Positions 24,740 to 33,017 of a stretch of 64,000 nucleotides of DNA are shown piece after piece. The position numbers were made by a program, and so were the translations under genes. The notes beneath the pieces were generated by a model. That model was not told the origin of the DNA and did no database searches. It saw only the letters and a list, made by a program, of their open reading frames with translations. Numbering within the stretch: the stretch's first letter is position 1; each line of letters opens with the position of its first letter. This DNA is from Streptomyces sp. V2I9 (GTDB lineage: Bacteria; Actinomycetota; Actinomycetes; Streptomycetales; Streptomycetaceae), in NCBI RefSeq assembly GCF_030817475.1, contig NZ_JAUSZJ010000002.1, positions 2,700,501 to 2,764,500 of the forward strand, given 5' to 3'.

Positions 24740-25459
24740 ATGGGCAGGAGCCGTAGAACAATCCCGGAGGAGCTTCTGTTGCTCGCTCTGGACCCGACCA
24801 CGGGTACCACAGCGCAGCCGCAGTCGCTCGACCTCGGCCTGGCCGGGGCACAGCTAGTGGAGCTGGCTCTGGCAGGACGGATAGCCCCTGACGGGGATCG
24901 TATCGCCGTGGTGATGCCACGGCCGACAGGAGATCCGACTCTGGACTCCGCACTGGAACTGCTGCGCCGTCGCGGCAGCCCGGTCCGGGCGGTCCACTGG
25001 ATAGGCGGCCCCCGTCTGGGGCTGCGCCAGATCTACCTCGCTCATCTGGAGCGGTGCGGCATGGTTCACGCCGTGGCGGGCCAGATGTGCGGAGTGCTGC
25101 CGACGACTCGCTACCAAGCGACGGACACGGCGATCAGCCGGGACATCAGGAACCGGCTGGACAACGCGATCCGCACCGGTGTACCGCCGGACCCGCGGAC
25201 CGCGGCGCTCGCCGCACTGGCCCACGCGGTCGGACTCGGCAAGCACCTGTATCCGGGGAACGAAGGGCGCTCGTCGCGCTCCCGCCTCCGGGATCTGATC
25301 AGGCACGACCCGATGGGCGGTCTCGTCGCGCACGCCGTGATGGACGTCCAGAACGGGGTGGCGGTCCAGCCACGCCGTACGCAGCAGGCAGCGGGCGTTC
25401 CGTTGCAGCAGCAATCACAGGCCCGCCGCGGCAGCATGGCGCACACCGCCGCGAGCTGA
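24740..25459 (+). CDS. GPP34 (GOLPH3/VPS74-like) family protein
   Basis: A 239-residue all-helical protein. The N-terminal RRTIPEELLLLALDPTTG and the region AQLVELALAGRI plus LDSALELLRRRGSPVRAV are the signature of GPP34 proteins, whose eukaryotic relative binds phosphatidylinositol-4-phosphate and Golgi glycosyltransferases. Streptomycetes carry several copies with no settled role, possibly in membrane binding. The ATG at 24740 has GGGGAGG upstream; another ATG at 24736 is out of frame. The Gln-rich C-terminus (VPLQQQSQARRG) is unlike the rest. Followed by a strong hairpin terminator. Confidence 0.85.
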   Translation: MGRSRRTIPEELLLLALDPTTGTTAQPQSLDLGLAGAQLVELALAGRIAPDGDRIAVVMPRPTGDPTLDSALELLRRRGSPVRAVHWIGGPRLGLRQIYLAHLERCGMVHAVAGQMCGVLPTTRYQATDTAISRDIRNRLDNAIRTGVPPDPRTAALAALAHAVGLGKHLYPGNEGRSSRSRLRDLIRHDPMGGLVAHAVMDVQNGVAVQPRRTQQAAGVPLQQQSQARRGSMAHTAAS

Positions 25460-25535
25460 CCGCACGGGCCCGGAATCAGCACACCGCCGTACCGCCGTCC
25501 TCCGCACCACAGGACCAGGTCCGGGAGCCGCACCA

Positions 25536-25579
25536 CGCACGGGGCAGCCGGTAGTCACCATCACCGGCTGCCCCGTGCG
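25536..25579 (+). terminator. terminator of GPP34 gene
   Basis: Perfect 17-bp stem with arms 25536-25552 (begins CGCACGGGGCAG) and 25563-25579, and a 10-nt loop, 77 bp after the GPP34 stop codon. No U-tract. Confidence 0.8.
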
Positions 25580-25717
25580 CATGCGCGCCCTCCTGCGCAC
25601 CGGTGCGCACGCCCCCGCACCCCTGCGTGTGACCGTTTCCCAGCGCGGCCGGGGCAAGGGGTGGCAATCTGCTGAGCAGTAGATACGCACAGCTACATAG
25701 CCGGAGGTGCCGTTTCC

Positions 25718-26575
25718 GTGCCGTCCAACGTCAATCCCACTGTCAGGCGACGCAGGTTGGGCCAGGAATTGCGCCGCCTGCGCGAACTCAAAGGCATGAC
25801 GGCCGAGGAAGTCGCGGAGCGGCTGCTGGTGTCGCAGTCGAAGATCAGCCGGCTGGAGAACGGCCGCCGCTCCATCAGCCAGCGCGACGTCCGCGACCTC
25901 TGCGGGGTGTACGAGGTCGACGACCACCGCATCGTCGACTCGCTCATGCAGATGGCGAAGGACTCCCGCCAGCAGGGCTGGTGGCACGCCTTCGGGGACA
26001 TCCCGTACAGCGTCTACATCGGTCTGGAGACCGACGCGGAGTCGCTGCGGGTGTACGAGCCGCAGATGATTCCGGGCCTGCTCCAGACCCGCGCGTACGC
26101 GGAGGCGCTGATCAACGGCGCGCTTCCCGAGGCCCCGCCGTCGGACATCGAGAAGCGCGTCAACGTGCGGTCGCGGCGGCAGGACCGGGTCAACGCGCCG
26201 GACAACCCGCTGCGGTTGTGGGCGGTGATCGACGAGTCGGCGCTGCGCCGGGTGGTCGGCGACAAGCAGGTGATGCTCGATCAGCTGGAGCACCTCGTCG
26301 AGCAGTCGCATCTGCCGCACGTCACCGTGCAGGTGCTGCCGTTCGAGATGGGCGCGCATCCGGGCATCAACGGCCAGTACGCGATCCTGGAGTTCCCGGA
26401 CGCGGCCGACTCCAGCGTCGTCTACATCGAGGGCGTCACGAGCGATCTCTACCTGGAGAAGGCGCACGACGTACAGCGCTACAGCGTGATGTACGAGCAC
26501 CTGCGGGCCCAGTCGCTGAACGTCGAGCAGACCAGGGAGTTCATCAGCAAGATCGCGAAGTCGTACACCAGCTGA
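25718..26575 (+). CDS. XRE-family regulator with DUF5753 (Scr1-like) domain
   Basis: A 285-residue regulator. The HTH is at residues ~8-65 (RRLGQELRRLRELKGMTAEE, VAERLLVSQSKISRLENGRR). The DUF5753 domain (~100-275) is recognised from PGLLQTRAYAEALI and the DNPLRLWAVIDESALRRVVG segment. GTG at 25718 has GGAGG 10 bp upstream. In streptomycetes such genes pair with small DUF397 genes, as here at 26817, and affect development or secondary metabolism. A 19-bp hairpin lies between the two partners, so they may not be fully co-transcribed. Confidence 0.93.
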   Translation: MPSNVNPTVRRRRLGQELRRLRELKGMTAEEVAERLLVSQSKISRLENGRRSISQRDVRDLCGVYEVDDHRIVDSLMQMAKDSRQQGWWHAFGDIPYSVYIGLETDAESLRVYEPQMIPGLLQTRAYAEALINGALPEAPPSDIEKRVNVRSRRQDRVNAPDNPLRLWAVIDESALRRVVGDKQVMLDQLEHLVEQSHLPHVTVQVLPFEMGAHPGINGQYAILEFPDAADSSVVYIEGVTSDLYLEKAHDVQRYSVMYEHLRAQSLNVEQTREFISKIAKSYTS

Positions 26576-26637
26576 CGGCGGAACGTCGGCGGTTTCCGGA
26601 CACGTGTGCCGCCGCCCGCAGGGGAACGCGGGGAAGC

Positions 26638-26683
26638 CTGAATGGGTGGGCGGCGGATAGTACACCGCCGCCCACCCATTCAG
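26638..26683 (+). terminator. 19-bp perfect hairpin between XRE and DUF397 genes
   Basis: Arms 26638-26656 and 26665-26683 are perfectly complementary over 19 bp (left arm begins CTGAATGGGTGG) around an 8-nt loop (ATAGTACA). It lies 62 bp after the XRE stop and 133 bp before the DUF397 start. It is the longest perfect stem found in this window. Confidence 0.85.
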
Positions 26684-26816
26684 TAAGGTCAAACAGCGTA
26701 AGTCCATCCGGTCGGGTGAACGGCCATCTCATGGACGGGGCTTGGCGAGTAGCGTCGATCACGCCAATCGGAATCAGGTTGGTGCGACTCACCCAACTCT
26801 CTGAACCGGAGTGAAC

Positions 26817-27020
26817 ATGGCAATTCTTCAGGGTGCTACGGACACATGGACGAAGTCGTCGTACTCCGGGGGCAACGGCGCGTGCGTCGAGGTCAAGTCC
26901 CCGGTCCAGGACATCGCCGTGCGTGACTCGAAGGCCCCCGAGGGCCCCTCGCTCACCTTCGTCCCCGGCGCGTGGAACGCGTTCGTACGCGATGTGGCCG
27001 CCGGCACGGTCGACGCCTGA
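26817..27020 (+). CDS. DUF397 domain protein
   Basis: A 67-residue protein that is essentially one DUF397 domain: TWTKSSYSGGNGACVEV near the start, IAVRDSK in the middle and WNAFVRDV near the end. ATG at 26817 has GGAG 6 bp upstream; the in-frame ATG-like start at 26811 is weaker. DUF397 proteins are partners of XRE/DUF5753 regulators and may oppose them by direct binding. The gene directly follows such a regulator. A likely promoter lies between the large hairpin and the gene. Confidence 0.93.
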   Translation: MAILQGATDTWTKSSYSGGNGACVEVKSPVQDIAVRDSKAPEGPSLTFVPGAWNAFVRDVAAGTVDA

Positions 27021-27080
27021 TCACGCCCCACCGCGATACACCGCAGCACACGCACCACAGCAGTACCGCATCACCTGATG

Positions 27081-27121
27081 GAGCCCTCTCGACCGGTTCG
27101 CCGTCCTGGCCGAGGGGGCTC
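27081..27121 (+). terminator. hairpin after DUF397 gene
   Basis: Imperfect inverted repeat GAGCCCTCTCG (27081-27091) / CGAGGGGGCTC (27111-27121) with one mismatch and a 19-nt loop, 60 bp after the DUF397 stop. Confidence 0.5.
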
Positions 27122-27234
27122 GGCTCTTCCCGGAACCCGTCGACCCCCGCAGCACCACGGCGACTCCGACGCCCCGTCCGTTCGCAGGCCGGGCGCGGGA
27201 GTTGTGCCACCGCCCCGGATGTTCTCCGGGTCCC

Positions 27235-28350
27235 CTACGCGCGCGGGTACCGGGCCAGCCAGCCCGGCGCGACGGCGGCAGGGGTGTGCAGGGCGGGCCC
27301 CTGGGTCATCTCCATCGCGAAGTCGTCGGCCAGCTGGAGGAGCGTGGCCCGCCCCTCCAGCTCCGCGAGCCAGGCCGGCGGCAACGCGGTCTCGCCGTGC
27401 AGCGCGCCCAGCAGCGCCCCGCAGACGGAGCCGGTGGCGCGGGAGGGACCGCTGTGGTTCACCGCGAGCCGCAGCCCGTGCCGGACGTCCTCGCCGACCA
27501 GCGCGCAGTACACACCGACGGACAGGACCTCCTCGGCGGCGTCGGTCGCCCCCAGCGCCTCGATCAGCGCGGGGCCGGGGATGCCCTGGCGCACCGAGCC
27601 GAGGGCCCGGCGCAGCCCCTCGGTCACCGGTTCGTGGCCGGGGCGTTCGCCCAGCAGGGCCAGGGTGTTCTGCACCGAGGCGTCCAGGCTCTCCCCGCGC
27701 GCCAGCCCGTGCACCAGGACCGCGAAGGCTCCGGCGGCGAGCTGGGCGGCGGGATGGCCGTGGGACTGGGCCGCGCATTCGACGGCCAGTTGCAGCACGA
27801 GACCCGGTTCCCAGCCGACCAGGAGCCCGAACGGGGCGGACCGGGTGAGCGCGCCCGCGTCCCTCGCGGTGGGGTTCTTCGGCCGGTCGAGCGTGCCCAT
27901 GGTGGTGTCGCCGAAGCCGCCGAGGCATTCCCGGACGGGGGCGCGGCGGGCGTAGAGCCATTCCTCGGCGGCCAGCCAGCCGTTGTCCTCGCGCCGTTCG
28001 TCGGGTCCCCAGTGGTGCTGGGTGGCGGCCCACCGCAGATGGGCCCGGTGCACGTCGGTGGGCGGGTGCCAGGCTCCGATGTCGCGGCGGACCTGGGCGC
28101 GTATCAGGCCGTCGACGGTGAACAGGGTCAGCTGGGTGAGGGCGGTGACGGCGCCGCGTCTGCCGTGGGCGGGCACGTAGTCGGTGACTCCTTCGACACC
28201 GTGGGCCGCGCGGATCTCCTCCAGGTCGAGTCCGCTGACCCCGGCGCCGAGCGCGTCCCCGACGGCCCCGCCGAGCAGGGTCCCACGGACCCGGCTGCGG
28301 AAGTCCTGCTGCTCGGTCCGGCCCCAGACGGCCGTGGTCGCTGTGCTCAC
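27235..28350 (-). CDS. ADP-ribosylglycohydrolase-like protein lacking metal-binding motifs
   Basis: A 371-residue member of the DraG/ARH fold. The opening VRGTLLGGAVGDALGAGV is canonical. However the two key dimetal motifs are changed: GAVTALTQLTLFTVDG where TDDTQMTLFT is usual, and NHSGPSRATGSVCG where NHSGDSDSTGS is usual. Both Asp pairs are therefore absent, and hydrolysis of ADP-ribosyl bonds by the known mechanism is unlikely. It may bind ADP-ribose or ADP-ribosylated protein without cleaving it. GTG at 28350 is used because a GGGGAAGGGGG site precedes it; an extension to 28416 adds no conserved sequence. No partner ADP-ribosyltransferase is seen nearby. Confidence 0.88.
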   Translation of the reverse strand: MSTATTAVWGRTEQQDFRSRVRGTLLGGAVGDALGAGVSGLDLEEIRAAHGVEGVTDYVPAHGRRGAVTALTQLTLFTVDGLIRAQVRRDIGAWHPPTDVHRAHLRWAATQHHWGPDERREDNGWLAAEEWLYARRAPVRECLGGFGDTTMGTLDRPKNPTARDAGALTRSAPFGLLVGWEPGLVLQLAVECAAQSHGHPAAQLAAGAFAVLVHGLARGESLDASVQNTLALLGERPGHEPVTEGLRRALGSVRQGIPGPALIEALGATDAAEEVLSVGVYCALVGEDVRHGLRLAVNHSGPSRATGSVCGALLGALHGETALPPAWLAELEGRATLLQLADDFAMEMTQGPALHTPAAVAPGWLARYPRA

Positions 28351-28591
28351 CCCGCCCCCTTCCCCGTCACCCCGTACTCGGCTGCGCGGGCCCGCTGCGG
28401 GCGACCGCGCAAGCACTGTAATCGAACGGGAACGGGCGGTAGAGGGGGCGACCGGAGTACGTACGGGTATGTCGACGGACGTCCCGCGAGTCGTTTTTGC
28501 GCGCGTCGTCTCCGACCGGGGACCCGGCGTCCGGGCGGTTCCTCCGGGGCAGCCCTCCCCGGAACTCCCGCACGCCGCGCACCCGCCGGGC

Positions 28592-31003
28592 CTAAGGCTC
28601 CCCGGTGGCCTCCAGCCGCTCCCGGTGCTCCCGCGCCCACCCGTACGACGGGTCCAGTTCCAGCGCCCGGTCCAGGGCCGCGCGGGCCTCGGCGAGGCGG
28701 CCCAGGGCCTCCAGCGCGAGGGCCCGGCTGCCGTGCGCCCAGGCGTAGTCGGGGTTCAGGGCGAGGGCCCGGTCGTAGCAGGCGACGGCCTCCCCGTACC
28801 GGCCCGTCGCCCGGTACACCTCGCCCCGCTCCCCCTCCGTGCCCGCCCGGCCGGGGGTCAGTTCCTCGGCCCGGTCCAGGTCCGCGAGCGCGCCCACCGG
28901 GTCGCCCAGGGCGGTGCGCACACGGGAGCGCCGCACCAGCGCCCACGCGTACTCCGGCCACAGCGCGATCGCCCGGTCGAAGTCGTCGAGCGCGTCCTCG
29001 TGGCGGCCGAGACCGTGGCGGACCAGGCCCCGGCTGCCCAGCGGCACCGCGTCGGACGGGTTCAGGGCGTGCGCCCGGTCCAGAACGGTCAGGGCCTCCT
29101 CCAGCCGGCCCATCCGCCGGTACGTCTCGCCCCGCTCCCGCACCGCCCAGGCCCAGGCGGGCGCGATCTCCTCGGCCCGGTCCAGGTCGGCGAGGGCCTC
29201 CTCGTAGCGACCGAGCGACCGCAGGATGACCGCCCGGCCCTGGTGGGCGCGTTCGCAGCGCGGGTCCACGGCGATCGCCCGCCCGTGGTCGGAGAGCGCC
29301 GCGTCCAGCTCCCCGGCCCGGAAGCGGTCCCAGGCCCGCACCACGAGGGCGGCCGCCCGGTCGCGGTCGGTCAGCTCGGCACGGGTCAGCAGGAGCCCGA
29401 GCGCGGCGGTGGGGCGGGGCCCGTGGTCGGTCACGGCGGCGAGCAGGTCGCGGCCCCACTCCCGCAGGACGGCGTCGTCGGCGTCCTCGCCCGCCTCCGC
29501 GATGATCTGGGCCCAGTGCCGGGCGCGGTACGGCCGCTGGTCGCACAGGGAGATCCCGGCGCGCAGGGCCTCGGGGAGCGCGGTCCGGGGGCGGGCGCAG
29601 AGCCGGTGGTAGAGCACTTCGAGGGCCGCCCGGCGCCACTGCTGCTCGGCCCACAGCCGTTCCGGGTCGATGCCCTCTCCCGCGGCGTCCCGGCGGGCCT
29701 CGAACGCCTCGGCCAGCCGGTCGTGCGTCGCCTTCCAGCGCTGGGGCGACCCGGTGCGCTGGAGCCGCAGCATCGGGGCCCGGACGACGGCGTGGTAGCG
29801 GGAACGGCCGGAGTGCCGCTCGGCGACGAACGGCAGCTCGTGCAGCCAGTTGTAGAGCTCCGGCACGGCGTACGGCCCGTCCTGCGGTGCGGCCACGGCG
29901 ACGGCCACCAGGTCCTCGTCGAACCGGCGGGGCAGCGCGCAGGCGAGGGCCGCTGCCCGGCGGACCGGGTCGCTCTCGCCGGCCAGGAAGCGTTCGACGG
30001 CGGTGGCGTTCGCCTCACCGGCCGCGCCGGGGTTGGTGGCGAGGGTGGACACGAGGACGGGCAGCCCGCCGGAGAGCCGCAGCACCTCCCGTACGACGGG
30101 CTCCTCCACCACCCCGCGCCCGTGCAGGAGTTGGCGCGACTCGGCCTCGGTGAACGGCCCGAGCGGGACGTCCGCGACCAGGCGGCTCCGGTCGCCCCAG
30201 CGCACGGGGTCCAGGCGGCGCTGGCCGGCCAGGGTCAGGACGAGGTTGGCGGGCAGGTCGCCGTACCGCCCCGGCGTGAGCAAGTCCGACACCCATCGGT
30301 CCAGTTGGGGTGCGGTGCGTTCGTAGGTGTCCAGGAACAGGGCGACCCAGGGCACCGTGTCCGCGACCCGGTCGATCTCGGCGACGAACACCGGGCTGAG
30401 GACCCGTATCGGTTCCGCCAGCAGCCGGGCCTCCTCCTGGAGGCGCGCCCGCCCTCCGAACACCGCCCGCAGCCCGCCCGCTCCCCGCGCCAGGACCGCC
30501 GGGTCGATGCCTCCGGCCAGCGCCCCGACGACCGGTATCGCCCCTGCCGCGATCAGCCCGGCCTGCGCGGCGGCGAGCGCCCCGGCCGAGGGCCCTGCCG
30601 GGGAAGTCTCGTTGTCCGCCGCGAGCTGTCCGGCCGCCTCGTGGAGAGCCCGCCGGTAGATGTCGAGCAGCCGGTCGAGCGCTTTGAGCGGGTACCCCTG
30701 TTCGGCGAACTGCGCGGCGAAGGCGGCCAGTACGTCGGGGACGGAGTCGGCGCTCTCGTCGACCGATGCGGTGACCGCTCCGAACTCCGCTGCCGCTTCC
30801 CGCCATTCCCGTACGAGCGAGGTCTTGCCGACCCCGGCGTTGCCCCGCACATGGAAGACGAACCGGTGCCGGGAGTCTTCGGGTGGAAGCGTGAAGTTCC
30901 GTCGGTAGAGGTCGAGTTCGGATCGGCGCCCGACGAACGCGGCACGTCGCTGTCCTTCGACGATCTGCTGGAGGGAGAGGCGGCGGGGACTGGTCGGCGG
31001 CAT
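28592..31003 (-). CDS. STAND-type ATPase with C-terminal TPR repeats
   Basis: An 803-residue signalling ATPase. A FVGRRSELD lead (~24-32) precedes the Walker A loop GNAGVGKTS (54-62). VPWVALFLDTYE (~235) is Walker B-like, and VLTLAGQRRLDPVRW is a sensor-like segment. Residues ~555-803 contain about seven TPR units (e.g. GRYEEALADLDRAEEIAP, GRLEEALTVLDRAHALNP, GRYGEAVACYDRALALNP). This NTPase plus repeat-sensor layout is that of STAND regulators, which oligomerise on ligand binding. No effector domain such as a nuclease or TIR is recognised, so a regulatory or scaffold role is as likely as defence. The first gene downstream is the ADP-ribosylglycohydrolase-like gene, 241 bp away. Confidence 0.88.
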   Translation of the reverse strand: MPPTSPRRLSLQQIVEGQRRAAFVGRRSELDLYRRNFTLPPEDSRHRFVFHVRGNAGVGKTSLVREWREAAAEFGAVTASVDESADSVPDVLAAFAAQFAEQGYPLKALDRLLDIYRRALHEAAGQLAADNETSPAGPSAGALAAAQAGLIAAGAIPVVGALAGGIDPAVLARGAGGLRAVFGGRARLQEEARLLAEPIRVLSPVFVAEIDRVADTVPWVALFLDTYERTAPQLDRWVSDLLTPGRYGDLPANLVLTLAGQRRLDPVRWGDRSRLVADVPLGPFTEAESRQLLHGRGVVEEPVVREVLRLSGGLPVLVSTLATNPGAAGEANATAVERFLAGESDPVRRAAALACALPRRFDEDLVAVAVAAPQDGPYAVPELYNWLHELPFVAERHSGRSRYHAVVRAPMLRLQRTGSPQRWKATHDRLAEAFEARRDAAGEGIDPERLWAEQQWRRAALEVLYHRLCARPRTALPEALRAGISLCDQRPYRARHWAQIIAEAGEDADDAVLREWGRDLLAAVTDHGPRPTAALGLLLTRAELTDRDRAAALVVRAWDRFRAGELDAALSDHGRAIAVDPRCERAHQGRAVILRSLGRYEEALADLDRAEEIAPAWAWAVRERGETYRRMGRLEEALTVLDRAHALNPSDAVPLGSRGLVRHGLGRHEDALDDFDRAIALWPEYAWALVRRSRVRTALGDPVGALADLDRAEELTPGRAGTEGERGEVYRATGRYGEAVACYDRALALNPDYAWAHGSRALALEALGRLAEARAALDRALELDPSYGWAREHRERLEATGEP

Positions 31004-31089
31004 GGGGTCAGTCTGTCAGCGGACGGTCACGTGCGGGAGCCGCCGCCCCCGACCGGTCGTCGCCTCGGGGCGGGTGGTGAAGACGTCCG

Positions 31090-31947
31090 TCAGGCCCAGG
31101 GGTCGAAGGGAATCCCGGCGGGCTTGGCGTTGGTGAGCAGGTTCCGGAAGCGGTTGTCCTTGTCGGTGACCTTGATGGTCGCCGCGCCGAAGTCGGCGTT
31201 CATGAGCTTGTCGCGCAACTGCGTGCTGGGGAAGCCGTTCCAGTCGACGATCGGGGGGTAGCGCCAGGTGCCGTAGTGGTTCTCCGGCGGCTCGTCGTTG
31301 CCGTTGGCGAGGCGGAAGAAGTGCGTACTCAAACCGTCCTTGTGGTAGACGGCCTTGGGGTGCGTGCCGTCGAACCGCACCTGGGAGCGCGGGTAGGTCC
31401 TCACGGTGCTGTGCTGGGTCGTGGAGACGTGTTCGACCTGGTGGGAGCCCTGGTCGACCCAGGAGATCACGTGCTCGAAGTCGTGGCGGTGGCCGCCGAG
31501 TCCGCTGCCGTGGACGGCCTGGTCCTTCTCGAAGTAGCTGGCGTAGACGATGCCGCACCAGCCGTTGTTGCACAGGGAGCGGGCGTACGTCTGGGAGTTG
31601 TCCAGGTCCCCCTGGTCCCGGCAACTGCCGTTGACCGCGCCGGTCGTCCTCAGTCCGGGTGCGAGGGTGCCGTCCGGCCCGATGGCGGGGGTGGCGTAGC
31701 AGCCGTCACCGTCGTAGTCGTATGCGGGCGAGAAGGTCTGTTCGTAACCGCCCGCGTTCTGGGGGAGGTTGCCCGGCGGATCGGCATGGGCCACGGAGGC
31801 GGCGCCGAGTACGAGGAGGCCGGCGGCGGCGAGGACGGTGGCGGTGCGGCCGACTCGTCGGCCGCGCAGGGGAAGGGGGCCGGGCGGGACGGCGGGCGGC
31901 CTGTCGCGGGCCGTGCGGGGGAAGACCGGCATCGGCGGGTTTCGCAT
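31090..31947 (-). CDS. secreted NPP1 family protein
   Basis: A 285-residue exported protein of the necrosis-inducing/NPP1 family. The signal peptide has an extended N-region with RRVGRT, then ATVLAAAGLLVLGAASVAHA, cleaved after AHA. The family heptapeptide appears as GHRHDFEHV (~155-163), with the acidic and His residues that bind Mg/Ca in plant-cytolytic NLPs. The usual W after D is F. Bacterial members may bind sphingolipids or polysaccharides; cytolytic activity is not implied. ATG 31947 has AGGAGC 8 bp upstream. The 303-bp gap upstream (31948-32250) shows no gene or clear motif. Confidence 0.9.
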   Translation of the reverse strand: MRNPPMPVFPRTARDRPPAVPPGPLPLRGRRVGRTATVLAAAGLLVLGAASVAHADPPGNLPQNAGGYEQTFSPAYDYDGDGCYATPAIGPDGTLAPGLRTTGAVNGSCRDQGDLDNSQTYARSLCNNGWCGIVYASYFEKDQAVHGSGLGGHRHDFEHVISWVDQGSHQVEHVSTTQHSTVRTYPRSQVRFDGTHPKAVYHKDGLSTHFFRLANGNDEPPENHYGTWRYPPIVDWNGFPSTQLRDKLMNADFGAATIKVTDKDNRFRNLLTNAKPAGIPFDPWA

Positions 31948-32250
31948 GATGGATCGCTCCTGACTCAGCAGCACGTCATGGCAGGTGTGGCTCCCGCAAG
32001 GGTTGCCCAGGACATGACAGAAAGAAACGGACGACCGCCTCCCACCTGCCCGGCAGCACCGGACCGTCACCCGCCCGGCGAACGAATCGACGTACGGATG
32101 CACGGAGGACCCATGACAGAGGACGAGGGGACCGGGTGCGGGTGAGGGGGCGGCAGGACGTGGCCGTGCATCTGAGGGGGCGGCTCCCGAGCGCAGGGGG
32201 AGCGGCGGTGGCGGAGACCTGGACGCGCGGGGGCCGCACGCGAGGTCCGC

Positions 32251-32985
32251 TCACCCCTGTGAGGCGGCGATCGCGGCCGGCTTCCGGGCCAGGAAGGCGG
32301 CCACCGGCCGCTCCGCGCCCGCCTCGGGTGCTTGCAGCGTGCGTCCCGTGATCGTGAAGCCCGCCTGCTCCAGCAGCTCCGCGATCCGGTCCTCGGGCAG
32401 CCGGTAGCTGTCGAACGGGGCGGGGTCGCCGCCGTAGCCGTACGTGCGGTGCCGGTGCTCCTCGTCGCCCACGCGGGTGACGAGGAGCAGATGTCCGCCG
32501 GGGGCCAGTGCCCGGTGGAACTCCGCGTACACGGCGGGCAGTTCCACCGGTGGCAGGTGGTGCGTGGAGTAGAACGCCAGAACGCCGCCGAGTTCACCGC
32601 CGTCGGCCGTCAGCGCGGACATCGACCCGACATCGAACCGCAGCTCCGGGTGGGCGGTGCGGGCCAGTTCGACCATCCCGGGCGACAGGTCGATCCCGAA
32701 CGCGGGCACGCCGAGCCCGGACAGGTACGCGGTCACCTTGCCCGGTCCGCAGCCCACGTCCACCACCGGCCCGAGCCGCGCCGACGTGACGAGTTCGGCG
32801 AAGGCGCCCAGGACGGCGCGGGAGAGGGGGTCCAGTGCGCCGGGGTCCTTCACCGTCCGGGCGTAGTCGGCGGCGACGGTGTCGTACGACCGCCGGATCG
32901 CCTCCAGGTACGCGTCCGGGCGCCTCTTCCCGTACGTGACCCCGCGCTCGGGCGGAGTCTCGTCCGCGTACCCGGCCACCGGCAT
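32251..32985 (-). CDS. class I SAM-dependent methyltransferase
   Basis: A 244-residue Rossmann methyltransferase. Motif I is VVDVGCGPGKVT (~74-85), motif II is FGIDLSPGMV (~96-105), and motif IV-like is LGGVLAFYSTHHLPP. The substrate cannot be assigned. ATG 32985 is preceded by a purine-rich GGAAGGGAAAGGG. It lies 32 bp downstream of fbiC on the same strand, so co-transcription is likely, which hints at but does not prove a link with F420 metabolism. Confidence 0.9.
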   Translation of the reverse strand: MPVAGYADETPPERGVTYGKRRPDAYLEAIRRSYDTVAADYARTVKDPGALDPLSRAVLGAFAELVTSARLGPVVDVGCGPGKVTAYLSGLGVPAFGIDLSPGMVELARTAHPELRFDVGSMSALTADGGELGGVLAFYSTHHLPPVELPAVYAEFHRALAPGGHLLLVTRVGDEEHRHRTYGYGGDPAPFDSYRLPEDRIAELLEQAGFTITGRTLQAPEAGAERPVAAFLARKPAAIAASQG

Positions 32986-33017
32986 CCCTTTCCCTTCCCT
33001 CGTTTCCCCGCCCGCTC

